Of a DNA stretch of 64,000 bases, positions 37,136 to 45,712 are shown piece after piece. The notes below the pieces were generated by a model. It did no database searches, was not told where the DNA came from, and saw only the letters and a program-made list of their open reading frames with translations. Made by a program: the position numbers and the translations under genes. Positions within the stretch are counted from its first letter, which is position 1. Each line of letters begins with the position of its first letter. This DNA is from Cyanobacteria bacterium UBA2855 (GTDB taxonomy: Bacteria > Cyanobacteriota > Vampirovibrionia > Gastranaerophilales > Gastranaerophilaceae): the NCBI GenBank assembly GCA_002350725.1, contig DEFJ01000025.1, forward strand, positions 1 through 64,000, given 5' to 3'.

Positions 37136-38086
37136 CTACTTATGAGAAATCTTTTTTCTTCTTTTGATTTTAACTTTAATCCCTAAAATATTAATAATTT
37201 TATGATTCTCACTATTTTTAATTGAAAACATAAATTGTAAGCATTTTTTTATATAATTTATTTTATATGGTGTAAATTTCAAATAGTTAAAATATTCATA
37301 TGCTAACGGATGAATACTATTTTCTACCCATGGTTTATTTCGTCCTCCTCCCGTATAATGGATTATCATAGGAGTTTTTAATGCTTGAACTTGTTCTTCA
37401 GCGGAAATATATAAATTATTTTCACAAACATCTTTTAAATATAACAATGACGTTACATTCCAAATAAATGGCACATATTTAGTATTTTCAGAAAATAAAC
37501 CATTCAAAATATCTTGATCTTGATATATAATTTTTTTATTATTTTGCTTGTAAAATTCTATACATTTGCTTGCTAAATTAATCTCTCTGAGTTTTGCCAA
37601 ATTAAAAATTAACACACCAGCATTAAAATATTTTTTTATTCCTAACCTTTCAGCATTATCTTTATAAGTTTCATCCAACACCGCCCCAAAAAGATTATTA
37701 CCCAAATCTGTATTATACAAATTAAACAAATCTCCTTTGACAATAATGTCACAATCCAAATATATAACCTTGTTTATTGTTTTATCAATAATATCAGGAA
37801 TAAATAATCGATAATAAGTTTCAACAGAAATCCAATCTCTATTTAACGGTAATTCAGAAAAATCAAAATTTTTCATATCATGATAAGATATATTAAAATC
37901 ACGCACTCTTTTTAATTTGGCTATTTTGTTTTTATTGCTCTCCGAAATACCTCCATCTAAAACATGAAAATGGAAAAAAGCTTTACTATTTTTTAATATA
38001 GAAGTAATTACAACCGCACATTGAGCAGAATAGGAATCATTTATTGCAAAAATTATATGGATTGTATCATTGTTACATTGTTCCAT
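37136..38086 (-). CDS. Family 8 glycosyltransferase (316 aa)
   Basis: Retaining GT-A enzyme using a nucleotide sugar, usually UDP-glucose or UDP-galactose, in surface-glycan or LPS-core assembly. IIFAINDSYSAQCAVVITSI starts the domain, YLDCDIIVKGDLFNLY contains the DxD metal motif, FNAGVLIFNLAKLRE and YQDQDILNGLF follow, and IIHYTGGGRNKPW is the C-terminal HxxG block. The extreme C-terminus (IINILGIKVKIKRRKKISHK) is a basic tag shared with three other enzymes of this window. Five bases separate it from the preceding family 8 gene. Confidence 0.9.
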   Translation of the reverse strand: MEQCNNDTIHIIFAINDSYSAQCAVVITSILKNSKAFFHFHVLDGGISESNKNKIAKLKRVRDFNISYHDMKNFDFSELPLNRDWISVETYYRLFIPDIIDKTINKVIYLDCDIIVKGDLFNLYNTDLGNNLFGAVLDETYKDNAERLGIKKYFNAGVLIFNLAKLREINLASKCIEFYKQNNKKIIYQDQDILNGLFSENTKYVPFIWNVTSLLYLKDVCENNLYISAEEQVQALKTPMIIHYTGGGRNKPWVENSIHPLAYEYFNYLKFTPYKINYIKKCLQFMFSIKNSENHKIINILGIKVKIKRRKKISHK

Positions 38087-38091
38087 TTATA

Positions 38092-39108
38092 TCACCCTTT
38101 CCTTTTAAATTTAAACTTAATTCCAAAGATACATATAACTTTTCGATTATTTTCATTGTATAAAGAGAATATTGATTTTAAGATATTTGAGAGTTTTATT
38201 AAAAATTCTTTTTTTAAATATTCATTTTTCCAAGGTGAAATCAACGCATATCTTTTATACACAGAATTATAATACCTTGGTTTATTTTTTCCCCACGGCT
38301 TTTTTGCACCCGCAAAATGAATGATTTTAGGAGACTGCATTGCTGATTTTAAAACGGAATCATCATAACTTAAATTATCATATAATAAGTTATAATCTAT
38401 ATCAGCAAACACATTATATTCAGGAGATAAATATATAACTAAATCTCGAAATTCTTGTCCAAAAATAACATTCAAAACATCTTGATCAGGCATAGGAGGA
38501 TTTGGATGCTCCTTAAAAAAATCAAATATTTTGTTGTAAATATTTAATTCGCGAGATTTTTTTAAATTTACAACATAGAAACCGCTGTTAAAATAAGGAT
38601 TATTTAATGCATCTTCTTGAAACTTTTTAAATTCAGGATACTCATAACAATGTTTTAAAATATCTTCTCGCCATTGCATCGCGCAAGGCTCAGGAACTGC
38701 TATAAAAATTTTATCTTTATCCAATTTTATTTTAGATATATCACAATTAATTATCAAGTCTGAATCTAAATAATAGCATTCTTCAACAGTTTCCGGCAAT
38801 ATATCAAACATTAATAATCTAAAATGTCCCGCTATTGATATCCATTGATTACGAAAAGTTGCAATATCAACAAAATCAAATTTGTGAATATGCTCTTCCA
38901 TAGGAATATTTATAATTTCGCAATCGTACTTATCCTTTAATTTATTTAGTTCTGCGATATCATTGTCAGTAAATTTATACGAAAAAATATAAAATCTTGC
39001 TGTTTTTGCTTTATCTAAATTTTCAAGAACAGAAGTCATTGTAATTCCAATAACTTTTGTGTAATTATTATCTGCTGTTAAAACTATATTGATATAATCT
39101 TTATCCAT
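38092..39108 (-). CDS. Family 8 glycosyltransferase (338 aa)
   Basis: Same family as the neighbour. INIVLTADNNYTKVIGITMT begins the domain, YYLDSDLIINCDISKI holds the DxD, FNSGFYVVNLKKSRELN and MPDQDVLNVIFG follow, and IIHFAGAKKPW is the closing motif. It ends CIFGIKFKFKRKG, the same type of basic tail. The start overlaps the end of the HAD-type gene by 8 bp, so the three glycan genes form one transcription unit. Confidence 0.9.
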   Translation of the reverse strand: MDKDYINIVLTADNNYTKVIGITMTSVLENLDKAKTARFYIFSYKFTDNDIAELNKLKDKYDCEIINIPMEEHIHKFDFVDIATFRNQWISIAGHFRLLMFDILPETVEECYYLDSDLIINCDISKIKLDKDKIFIAVPEPCAMQWREDILKHCYEYPEFKKFQEDALNNPYFNSGFYVVNLKKSRELNIYNKIFDFFKEHPNPPMPDQDVLNVIFGQEFRDLVIYLSPEYNVFADIDYNLLYDNLSYDDSVLKSAMQSPKIIHFAGAKKPWGKNKPRYYNSVYKRYALISPWKNEYLKKEFLIKLSNILKSIFSLYNENNRKVICIFGIKFKFKRKG

Positions 39109-41170
39109 GAGCTTTCCCCCTAAAAATACTATTAAACGAAATTTTTATTCCTAATATTCGAATATAAAAGATTTTTTGTTTTCTATTAACCTGAACATGC
39201 AATAAAAATTTTCTAAGATTACCATATTTAGCTTTAAATGCATAAGCTTTTTCAGCCATTTTGCCACTTCTGGCAACTGAGATAAAACCCAGTTGATTAA
39301 ATTTATCTATACCTAACAATATTTTAAGAAAATCAATAAAATTATATTTTGGGGCACATTCTTGTAACATTTTCTCATATCCGATACTGGAATATGGAAT
39401 TGTCCCAATTATATTAGCAGTATCTTTATCCAAATTGTATAAGAAATATTTAAAATAGTCTATATATACATTATAAGAACACAATGACAAATTGTTTTTA
39501 TATTCGAAATCAATAACACGGGAAGTATAATCCTGTAGACCTTTTATATATTGAAAATAGCCCCATTTTTCAAGCATTTTGGAATTATATCCGTCTTCAA
39601 ATACCGGAATTACTCTACCATCTTTTTGCTCATAACCTAATGTTTGTCCATGCATAGTTCTGCAAAACAACTCAATACAAGAATTATGATAACTTACAGT
39701 CGGGATATAAGGTAATTTCAACGACTCCTCTTTTTGTTCTACATTAAACTCCAAATGGAAATAATACCCTATAATTTTTTTATTTGGACTTATTTCTGAT
39801 ATTATATTGGAAATTATATCTTGAGTTCGACCGGAGCCATTTATATCAACAAAAACTATTTCATCTTGCGAAAAATCTAAATTCTGTTCAAAGTATCTTT
39901 GAATTTTTTCTTTCTTGCTTTTATTTAATTTTATTATATAGTTCTTAAATTTAGAATTATTCAACAATTCATTTTTTAAATTTCTTATCTGCTTAGACTT
40001 AAATTTACCCTTATACTTAGATTTATCTACAAATTTTGAAAATTTTTCAGGAGAAATTCCAAATCTTTCTGCTATGAAATTTAAATTAAATAACGAACAG
40101 TATTCACTAAAAATATATTCTATATAACTATCCACAGTCTTATCGTCAGGTATTCTCCACGCCTTTCTGGAACCATATATGTACTTAGTATTTATATTCA
40201 AATTACGTTTTGATATGATTACATCAGCAATTTCTTTAAGGACAAATCCGTCACGAGCAATAAAATGTAGAGTTTTTATATTTTTATTTAATGCTTGTCC
40301 TATTAACCAGTTAACATAATTAAAAAGAATAGGGCCGGCAAAAGAAACTCCTAAATTGTAGACATTGCTCTTATCCTCGCTCAATGCTCTTGTAGCTTTT
40401 GCACAACCAATCAACCCCTGATAATAATAATTATCAATATTTGCAAATAAACAGGCATTTTCATATGGCATTAAATCTTCAAATTTTAACCAATTTGCTT
40501 TAATTCCTTTTTCTTTTGCTATCTTGATATCTGAAAAAGAATTATCGCCATTATGTACCCAATTGTTATACTCAATTTGTTCTAGTTCTCGTACGTATTC
40601 ATATAACTCGCCATTATATTTTGCTTTATTATATTCAACCGAAACATAAAGTTTAATATCTTCAAATATTTTATCTATAGGAACCAATATACTCCTTATT
40701 TGTTGAGCATTTAAATACATATCCGAAATTAAAACAACTCTTTTACCTTCGTTTATTAGTTCTTTTACTTTGTCTATATTTTTTTGAATAGGAACAATAT
40801 TCTTTCTTTCGGTTTCAAGTTCCAAATTAATTAAGGTTTGAACCTGTTGATCCGTCAAGTTTTGATTTAGCTGCAATACTCTATAAATATCATCTAAAGT
40901 AATATCAACAAGTTTAAAGTTATTGTATCTGTACGTTCTGGCAAACGCTTCACCTTCAGTTCTTAATACATAAAAATTTTCTTTTACAAAATATGGAATA
41001 TCCTGATACGCAGGATTTATTTGTAAAGTTTTTTGCATAATTGAAAAAATTCCGACAGGAACTGCTGTAGTTCTGGTTATTAAGGTATCGAAAACATCAA
41101 AAGAGTATAATTCTTTAGTTTGCACATTTTTTATATTACAATTTTGGGATAATAGTACATTTTCTGACAT
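39101..41170 (-). CDS. HAD-superfamily hydrolase fused to a glycan-related domain (COG5610-like)
   Basis: A 689-residue cytoplasmic protein. The HAD motif I is SFDVFDTLITR near residue 23 (DxD nucleophile pair), motif II is VVLISDMYLNAQQI near 145, and HNGDNSFSDIKIAKEKGIKA carries the later acidic motif. The C-terminal 450 residues (TLHFIARDGFVLKEIADVII onward, with FVDINGSGRTQDIISN) are the second domain of this type, found mostly in surface-polysaccharide clusters; its activity is not established. It ends RILGIKISFNSIFRGKAHG, again the basic tail. First gene of the three-gene unit. Confidence 0.75.
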   Translation of the reverse strand: MSENVLLSQNCNIKNVQTKELYSFDVFDTLITRTTAVPVGIFSIMQKTLQINPAYQDIPYFVKENFYVLRTEGEAFARTYRYNNFKLVDITLDDIYRVLQLNQNLTDQQVQTLINLELETERKNIVPIQKNIDKVKELINEGKRVVLISDMYLNAQQIRSILVPIDKIFEDIKLYVSVEYNKAKYNGELYEYVRELEQIEYNNWVHNGDNSFSDIKIAKEKGIKANWLKFEDLMPYENACLFANIDNYYYQGLIGCAKATRALSEDKSNVYNLGVSFAGPILFNYVNWLIGQALNKNIKTLHFIARDGFVLKEIADVIISKRNLNINTKYIYGSRKAWRIPDDKTVDSYIEYIFSEYCSLFNLNFIAERFGISPEKFSKFVDKSKYKGKFKSKQIRNLKNELLNNSKFKNYIIKLNKSKKEKIQRYFEQNLDFSQDEIVFVDINGSGRTQDIISNIISEISPNKKIIGYYFHLEFNVEQKEESLKLPYIPTVSYHNSCIELFCRTMHGQTLGYEQKDGRVIPVFEDGYNSKMLEKWGYFQYIKGLQDYTSRVIDFEYKNNLSLCSYNVYIDYFKYFLYNLDKDTANIIGTIPYSSIGYEKMLQECAPKYNFIDFLKILLGIDKFNQLGFISVARSGKMAEKAYAFKAKYGNLRKFLLHVQVNRKQKIFYIRILGIKISFNSIFRGKAHG

Positions 41171-41328
41171 AGTCTTCTCCTTTTATTTTATCGGATTATT
41201 TGATATCTTAATAGCCAAAACTGCAATACACCTATAGTACTAACGCAACCAGTTTCAAACAAAAAAATGGCATACTATACTAAATCCAGATGATTAAATT
41301 TACATACTATATTAGGTATTACAACTTT

Positions 41329-41358
41329 TAGTTTACTGTAACACAACAGGGTAAACTA
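41329..41358. repeat. Inverted repeat downstream of the acetyltransferase gene
   Basis: TAGTTTAC / GTAAACTA (8-bp arms), with CTGT/ACAG inside. No T run follows on either strand, so it is not an ordinary terminator; it may be an operator or processing site before the glycan unit. Confidence 0.5.
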
Positions 41359-41392
41359 GTCAATATTGTACAGCTTTAGTTCTACTGCAATA

Positions 41393-41962
41393 TTATGCTT
41401 CTCTGACGACTTTACACGGGTTGCCAAAAGCAACAACGTTTGACGGTATATCTTTTGTGACTACGCTTCCTGCACCGATTACAACATTATCCCCTATCGT
41501 AACTCCGGCAAGAACTGCGACATTTCCCCCAATCCAAACATCATTACCTATTGTAATAGGTTTTGCATTCTCTAAACCCTTTGCCCGTTCTTTTGCATCA
41601 ATCGGATGTAATGCCGTATAAAAACCGCAATTTGGACCTATTAAAACCCTATCACCAAAAGTCACTTTTGCGCAATCCAATATTACACAATTGTGATTTA
41701 CGTAAAAATATTTACCTATTGAAATATTATAACCGTAATCACAGAAAAAATTTGACTCGATTGAGATTATGTGCTCATATTTCCCCAAAAGCCTTTTTAA
41801 AATATCTTTACGCTTTTGTTTTTCGGAATTAGGCAAGCTATTATACTGAAAGCACAAGTCTTTAGCACGTTTTCTGTCAGAAATCAACTCCTTGTCTCCG
41901 GGGAAATAATTCTCTCCTGATATCATTTTTTCTTTTTCTGTTTTGTAGATTTTTTTAACCAT
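41393..41962 (-). CDS. Maltose/galactoside O-acetyltransferase family, left-handed beta-helix
   Basis: A 189-residue CoA-dependent O-acetyltransferase of the LacA/Maa/NodL type. The N-terminal helical cap is EKMISGENYFPGDKELISD, followed by hexapeptide-repeat coils (ISIGKYFYVNHNCVILDCAK, VTFGDRVLIGPNCGFYTALH) and the catalytic His in TALHPID. The C-terminal AGVTIGDNVVIGAGSVVTKD and FGNPCKVVR are typical. It follows lepB by one base, and its product may modify a surface sugar or a small sugar. Confidence 0.9.
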   Translation of the reverse strand: MVKKIYKTEKEKMISGENYFPGDKELISDRKRAKDLCFQYNSLPNSEKQKRKDILKRLLGKYEHIISIESNFFCDYGYNISIGKYFYVNHNCVILDCAKVTFGDRVLIGPNCGFYTALHPIDAKERAKGLENAKPITIGNDVWIGGNVAVLAGVTIGDNVVIGAGSVVTKDIPSNVVAFGNPCKVVREA

Positions 41963-41963
41963 A

Positions 41964-42926
41964 CTAATCCAACCTTAAAGTTTTAATTCGAGTAAGCGGC
42001 CAGAATAGAAATACGGCTCTGCCTATAAATCTTTCTTTTGGTAATAACCCCCAATATCTTCCGTCTTGAGAATTTCCTCTGTTATCTCCCAACATAAGAT
42101 ATTGTCCTTCCGGAATAATTTCCGGTCCGCAGTGCATACTCTCCGAACAAGGCGTATAATCATACGGACTTTGTATATATAATTCTTCCAACGGTTTATC
42201 GTTTATATAAACCATACCCTTGCCATCAGCATCGAATTTAATTTCAAACTTTTCACCCGGCAAACCCACTACACGTTTTATATACGCTATGTCTTTACAG
42301 AAAAAACCGGTCAATCTTGAAAAGACTTTTAACGGAGTATTTTTTAAAGTTTCAAACGGAGGATAAAATACCATTATATCTCCACGTTCAGGAGCCCTAT
42401 AAAAACGGGAATATCTCTCAACAAAAATTCTGTCACCCTCGTATAATGTCGGGTGCATAGAACCTGACGGAATCCAACGAATTTCACCGAGAAAAAATCT
42501 TATCAAAATTACCATAACTACAACAAATACGATGGTATCAACAGTTTCCCAAATAAAAGCTTTTACCTTTTTACCTTTTCTGATAAAAACTTCCTTAGTC
42601 AATTCTTCCGGCTCGGTGTTAGCTTCTTCTTCATCCTCCCCAAAACCTAAAAATTCCAGTATATTATTTTTCACCCCTATCCAAAATTGAAGAGTAAATA
42701 TTGAAAAAATCCATTTAAAAAATTTTATAACATTATCTAATAAATCCTTAAAAATACGGACAGAAAAAACATATTTTACAAAATCCACAAAACTTCTACC
42801 GCAATCATCAATACGTTCCTTTAATGTTTTGCGCTCAATATTATCCTCCTCACCCTCTTTAGAAAGGATAATTTTTATTGCATCAATAAATTCCTCGTAT
42901 GACATTTTTCCTATAAAATTACTCAT
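41964..42926 (-). CDS. lepB: Signal peptidase I with long N-terminal extension
   Basis: Membrane serine protease that removes Sec and Tat signal peptides. The catalytic Ser is in IPSGSMHPTLYEGD (Ser156) and the general-base Lys in AYIKRVVGLPGE; MLGDNRGNSQDGRYWG is the third conserved box. A single transmembrane helix (about 131-147) precedes the active site. Unusual is the preceding cytoplasmic region of about 130 residues, with an amphipathic/hydrophobic stretch at 55-95 and an acidic linker (GEDEEEANTEPEE). It lies in a three-gene operon with the polyprenyl synthase (8-bp overlap) and the acetyltransferase. Confidence 0.92.
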   Translation of the reverse strand: MSNFIGKMSYEEFIDAIKIILSKEGEEDNIERKTLKERIDDCGRSFVDFVKYVFSVRIFKDLLDNVIKFFKWIFSIFTLQFWIGVKNNILEFLGFGEDEEEANTEPEELTKEVFIRKGKKVKAFIWETVDTIVFVVVMVILIRFFLGEIRWIPSGSMHPTLYEGDRIFVERYSRFYRAPERGDIMVFYPPFETLKNTPLKVFSRLTGFFCKDIAYIKRVVGLPGEKFEIKFDADGKGMVYINDKPLEELYIQSPYDYTPCSESMHCGPEIIPEGQYLMLGDNRGNSQDGRYWGLLPKERFIGRAVFLFWPLTRIKTLRLD

Positions 42927-43785
42927 ATTTTAATAACTCCGTAAGCTCAATCAATGCCGTTTTATATTTGTTATCTTTTATATTTTTAAGTTCACTGACA
43001 GCACTCTGTATGTAATTATCCGATAAACCAACGGCTTTTTCAATACCGGAGGAATACTTTTCCACAGAACCCCCAAATATAACAGGCGCCGCATAAATGC
43101 CGTTTTTTATATCACCATTTACACTGTTTTCAACAACATTTTTTATATCATCCCTTAATTGAAAAGCTATACCAAAAGATTTTGCGAAATTTGATACTCT
43201 ATAACCTTGACATCCAGAAATATTTATTGCGCCTGCAATAGCCATATTAAAAAGGGCTCCGGTTTTTTTGTATGTTTTATCAATATATTCTTCTAAACTC
43301 GGAATTTTATAGAGAGAATTTTGCTGAATTATCTCACCCAAACACATGTCCGACATTGTATTTGAAAATAACTCAAATATTTCCGCATTATGTAATTTAC
43401 ACAATAATTTTAAAGCTTTTGATATAACATAATCCCCCAGAATTACAGCAAGATGGTTCCCCTCAGAATAATTCAACGATAAATACCCGCGTCTGACCTT
43501 ACTGTCATCAATTACATCATCATGAATCAATGAGGCATTATGTATCAACTCAATGACAGTTTGAAACAATATTTGTTTATCATCAATTGATATATCTAAA
43601 GAACGCAAATACAAAAAGGATAATACCGCCCTAATATGTTTAGACGGAGTACTAAAATATTCCGCTAGCCTTTCCAAAACAGGATTGTTATCGGGGAATT
43701 CGGCAAAAACTACTTTTTTAACCCTCTCTACATCGTCACTAACAAGCTCGTATATTTTTTTATATTCGGTATTAAAATCTCTCAT
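42919..43785 (-). CDS. Polyprenyl diphosphate synthase family protein
   Basis: All-trans prenyl chain-elongating family (IspA/IspB/HepT), making carrier or quinone side chains from IPP. The first Asp-rich motif is intact in SLIHDDVIDDSKVRRG. The second, usually DDxxD, reads FQLRDDIKNVVE, so its third Asp is Asn. At 288 residues it is short for a long-chain synthase. With a changed second motif it may be slow, have altered length control, or be a partner subunit; another family member elsewhere would be needed to tell. First gene of the operon with lepB and the acetyltransferase. Confidence 0.8.
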   Translation of the reverse strand: MRDFNTEYKKIYELVSDDVERVKKVVFAEFPDNNPVLERLAEYFSTPSKHIRAVLSFLYLRSLDISIDDKQILFQTVIELIHNASLIHDDVIDDSKVRRGYLSLNYSEGNHLAVILGDYVISKALKLLCKLHNAEIFELFSNTMSDMCLGEIIQQNSLYKIPSLEEYIDKTYKKTGALFNMAIAGAINISGCQGYRVSNFAKSFGIAFQLRDDIKNVVENSVNGDIKNGIYAAPVIFGGSVEKYSSGIEKAVGLSDNYIQSAVSELKNIKDNKYKTALIELTELLKYE

Positions 43786-43822
43786 AATCCGATTTTAACA
43801 CAAATTTTTAGTTCTCACATAA

Positions 43823-43855
43823 CACGAGCGAAGCATCGCATGATGTGCCTCAGGC
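43823..43855 (+). repeat. 33-bp direct repeat, copy 1 of 3
   Basis: Begins CACGAGCGAAGCATCG and ends GTGCCTCAGGC, identical in all three copies. It contains two small dyads, CATC-GCAT-GATG and GCCT-C-AGGC, and is GC-rich compared with its surroundings. Copy-to-copy spacing is 96 and 97 bp. Confidence 0.95.
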
Positions 43856-43918
43856 TTAACAAATTCCGTCGGATAAATAATATCCTCAAAACAATTCTCA
43901 AATTTATCCATCGCGTTT

Positions 43919-43951
43919 CACGAGCGAAGCATCGCATGATGTGCCTCAGGC
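43919..43951 (+). repeat. 33-bp direct repeat, copy 2 of 3
   Basis: Identical to copy 1. The base after it is T, as in copy 1 (GGCTT), whereas copy 3 is followed by A. Confidence 0.95.
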
Positions 43952-44015
43952 TTTACAATACATGTTAAATTCATAAGATAACCCAAACTCAAATCCTGCA
44001 TTTTCCGTCGCACTA

Positions 44016-44048
44016 CACGAGCGAAGCATCGCATGATGTGCCTCAGGC
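44016..44048 (+). repeat. 33-bp direct repeat, copy 3 of 3
   Basis: Identical to copies 1 and 2. It directly adjoins the A-run of the terminator at 44050. Confidence 0.95.
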
Positions 44049-44049
44049 A

Positions 44050-44081
44050 CAAAAAAAACGACTAAGTAGAACCCAGTCGTT
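44050..44081 (-). terminator. Rho-independent terminator of the second MGMAASQAR gene
   Basis: On the minus strand AACGACT, an 11-base loop, AGTCGTT, then a run of T (eight A on the plus strand). About 45 bp after the stop. Confidence 0.88.
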
Positions 44082-44125
44082 GGAAATTAATAGGAAAAAG
44101 GAAAAAGGAAAGGAAATTTTTGTTA

Positions 44126-45619
44126 TTATGCTGAGAAAGTTTTGAAAGTATCAGATGTATTCTTTTCAATAACTTTAGATACAGCATCTTTTTCTGTTTG
44201 AATAGCTTTTTGCTCAGTATCAAGTTGTTTCAATCTCAATTCAAGATTTTTATCTTCAGCTTGAATTACTTCAATTTTAGCGTTGATTTTTTCAACAGCT
44301 TGATCATATAAAGCTTTATCATATTCATATTGATTCATTGCATCGTTATATTTTTCTTGATCGGTAGCAGTTTCAGTTGTCAAAGGATAATCAACATAGA
44401 TTAAAGAACCGTCATCTAATGCTGTCGGAATACTCAAGGTAATCAATCTGCCGGAAGAATCTTTTTCAATCTTACAATTTTGAACACCTTTAAATTCTTC
44501 AATTTTTTGTTCACTACCGATTGTGTAGCAGTTAATTTTTGATAAAGAAGTTTTTGTTGTTCCGTCATATATAGCATTTTCTAAATCATTTACCGCATAG
44601 AAGTATGGTCTGTGAATACCTGTAGTAGTATCAAGGGCATATCTGACCATCCAGTCTTTTTGACCATATTTTTGAGTTAATAATTCTCTCCAAGCAGCTT
44701 CTTCTTTTAAAGTATTAGCAAGCTGAGTCGGAGATAAAGTGCTTAAATATTCATCGTCAGTCGCATAAGAGCTTGTTGTAATGCTGTTTATTTGATCTTG
44801 AGTAAGGTAGTTTTTATTTGTTACTTGCTCATACGGTTCATAATAATAATTACCGTCTGCATTTTTTTCAATTAAAGTAGTACTGTATTCCGCATCATCC
44901 TCGGCATTACCGGTATTTACTTCATTATATAATGCAATAAGCAAATCATCTTCGGTTACCCCCGGTAAATCAGTACGATTTTCATCATCGTCAAGAGTGT
45001 AGAAACCGCCTGTTGCAGCATCTTTAAACACTTGAGATATAATTTTATTGGTTGTCTGATCGTATTGGTAATATTCAAAATTAGCAATTTCGTTTTGCGG
45101 TACTTGTTGTCTTGGTTGTTTTTCATAAGCCAATTCTTCATAGTAAGGACCGGCAGCATCTGTCTTGACATTGTAAGTCTTACCATTAACAACTATAGAA
45201 TTTCCAAGAGTAGTGGTACCCGTAAGAGAACCTAATTCTCTAAGATTTCTTGAACCTATAGCATAGATATAATTACCTGCTGTACCCAACTGAGAAACAA
45301 CACTTGTCGCAGCAGCAATTGCAGCATAATCGTCTTGCCATTTTGACAAATAACTCATTGTATACATACCGTTTGATTGAGCAATCATAGAGGTAACAGT
45401 ATTTGTTAAAGCCCCATCAGAGAATGTATAAATTGTTTTTGTATAACTGTCGACAGAAGGAGGTGTAGGTACTGACATACCTAACAAATCATTATAATAA
45501 TTTGCAGATTCGTTAGATAACATTGTACGCTGTTGGTTAATCTGTTGACCTTCAAACTCGACATTGTTTTGTCTTGCCGTAAGCCCTAAAAATCTAGCTT
45601 GTGATGCTGCCATTCCCAT
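44126..45619 (-). CDS. MGMAASQAR-type coiled-coil protein, paralogue 2 (497 aa)
   Basis: Paralogue of the 15297-16541 product: same start (MGMAASQARFLGLTARQNNV, EFEGQQINQQRTMLSNES), same end (LELRLKQLDTEQKAIQTE, VIEKN, TFKTFSA) and a longer, different middle rich in Tyr, Asp, Asn and Thr (TYTFSDGALTNTV-like strands, EYYQYDQTTNKI). No signal peptide or membrane segment. It is monocistronic: strong terminator after it, and a sigma-28-like promoter about 40 bp before it. A secreted or filament-forming protein is a reasonable working idea; no homologue of known function is recognised. Confidence 0.7.
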   Translation of the reverse strand: MGMAASQARFLGLTARQNNVEFEGQQINQQRTMLSNESANYYNDLLGMSVPTPPSVDSYTKTIYTFSDGALTNTVTSMIAQSNGMYTMSYLSKWQDDYAAIAAATSVVSQLGTAGNYIYAIGSRNLRELGSLTGTTTLGNSIVVNGKTYNVKTDAAGPYYEELAYEKQPRQQVPQNEIANFEYYQYDQTTNKIISQVFKDAATGGFYTLDDDENRTDLPGVTEDDLLIALYNEVNTGNAEDDAEYSTTLIEKNADGNYYYEPYEQVTNKNYLTQDQINSITTSSYATDDEYLSTLSPTQLANTLKEEAAWRELLTQKYGQKDWMVRYALDTTTGIHRPYFYAVNDLENAIYDGTTKTSLSKINCYTIGSEQKIEEFKGVQNCKIEKDSSGRLITLSIPTALDDGSLIYVDYPLTTETATDQEKYNDAMNQYEYDKALYDQAVEKINAKIEVIQAEDKNLELRLKQLDTEQKAIQTEKDAVSKVIEKNTSDTFKTFSA

Positions 45620-45656
45620 AGTTGGATTTCCTTTCGATTAGTTCCTTATGTCATGA

Positions 45657-45684
45657 TATACGGCACTCTCGATAGGAAACTTTA
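45657..45684 (-). promoter_or_regulatory. Sigma-28-like promoter upstream of the second MGMAASQAR gene
   Basis: On the minus strand TAAAGTTT (45677-45684), 12 bp, GCCGTATA (45657-45664). The FliA/SigD consensus is TAAAGTTT, about 11 bp, GCCGATAA: the -35 is exact, the -10 matches at GCCG and is AT-rich after it. AGTGCCGTATA is shared with the region before the other paralogue. Confidence 0.5.
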
Positions 45685-45712
45685 ATAATTTATCGCATCA
45701 TGTTAAGTAATG

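Larger units (their letters stand above)
43786..44125. other. Intergenic region holding three 33-bp repeats and a terminator
   Basis: 340 bases without a gene between the polyprenyl synthase start and the stop of the second MGMAASQAR gene. It holds the three direct repeats listed separately and the terminator of the 44126 gene. Between repeats the sequence is AT-rich and unrelated, apart from CCGTCG, which occurs once in each of the two intervals (about 43866 and 44005). Confidence 0.7.

Noticed and set aside
41329..41358. Rho-independent terminator after the acetyltransferase gene
   Set aside because: The inverted repeat is good but no T run follows on either strand.
43823..44048. CRISPR array
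   Set aside because: Only three repeats, intervals of about 63-64 bp that are too long, no leader and no cas genes nearby.
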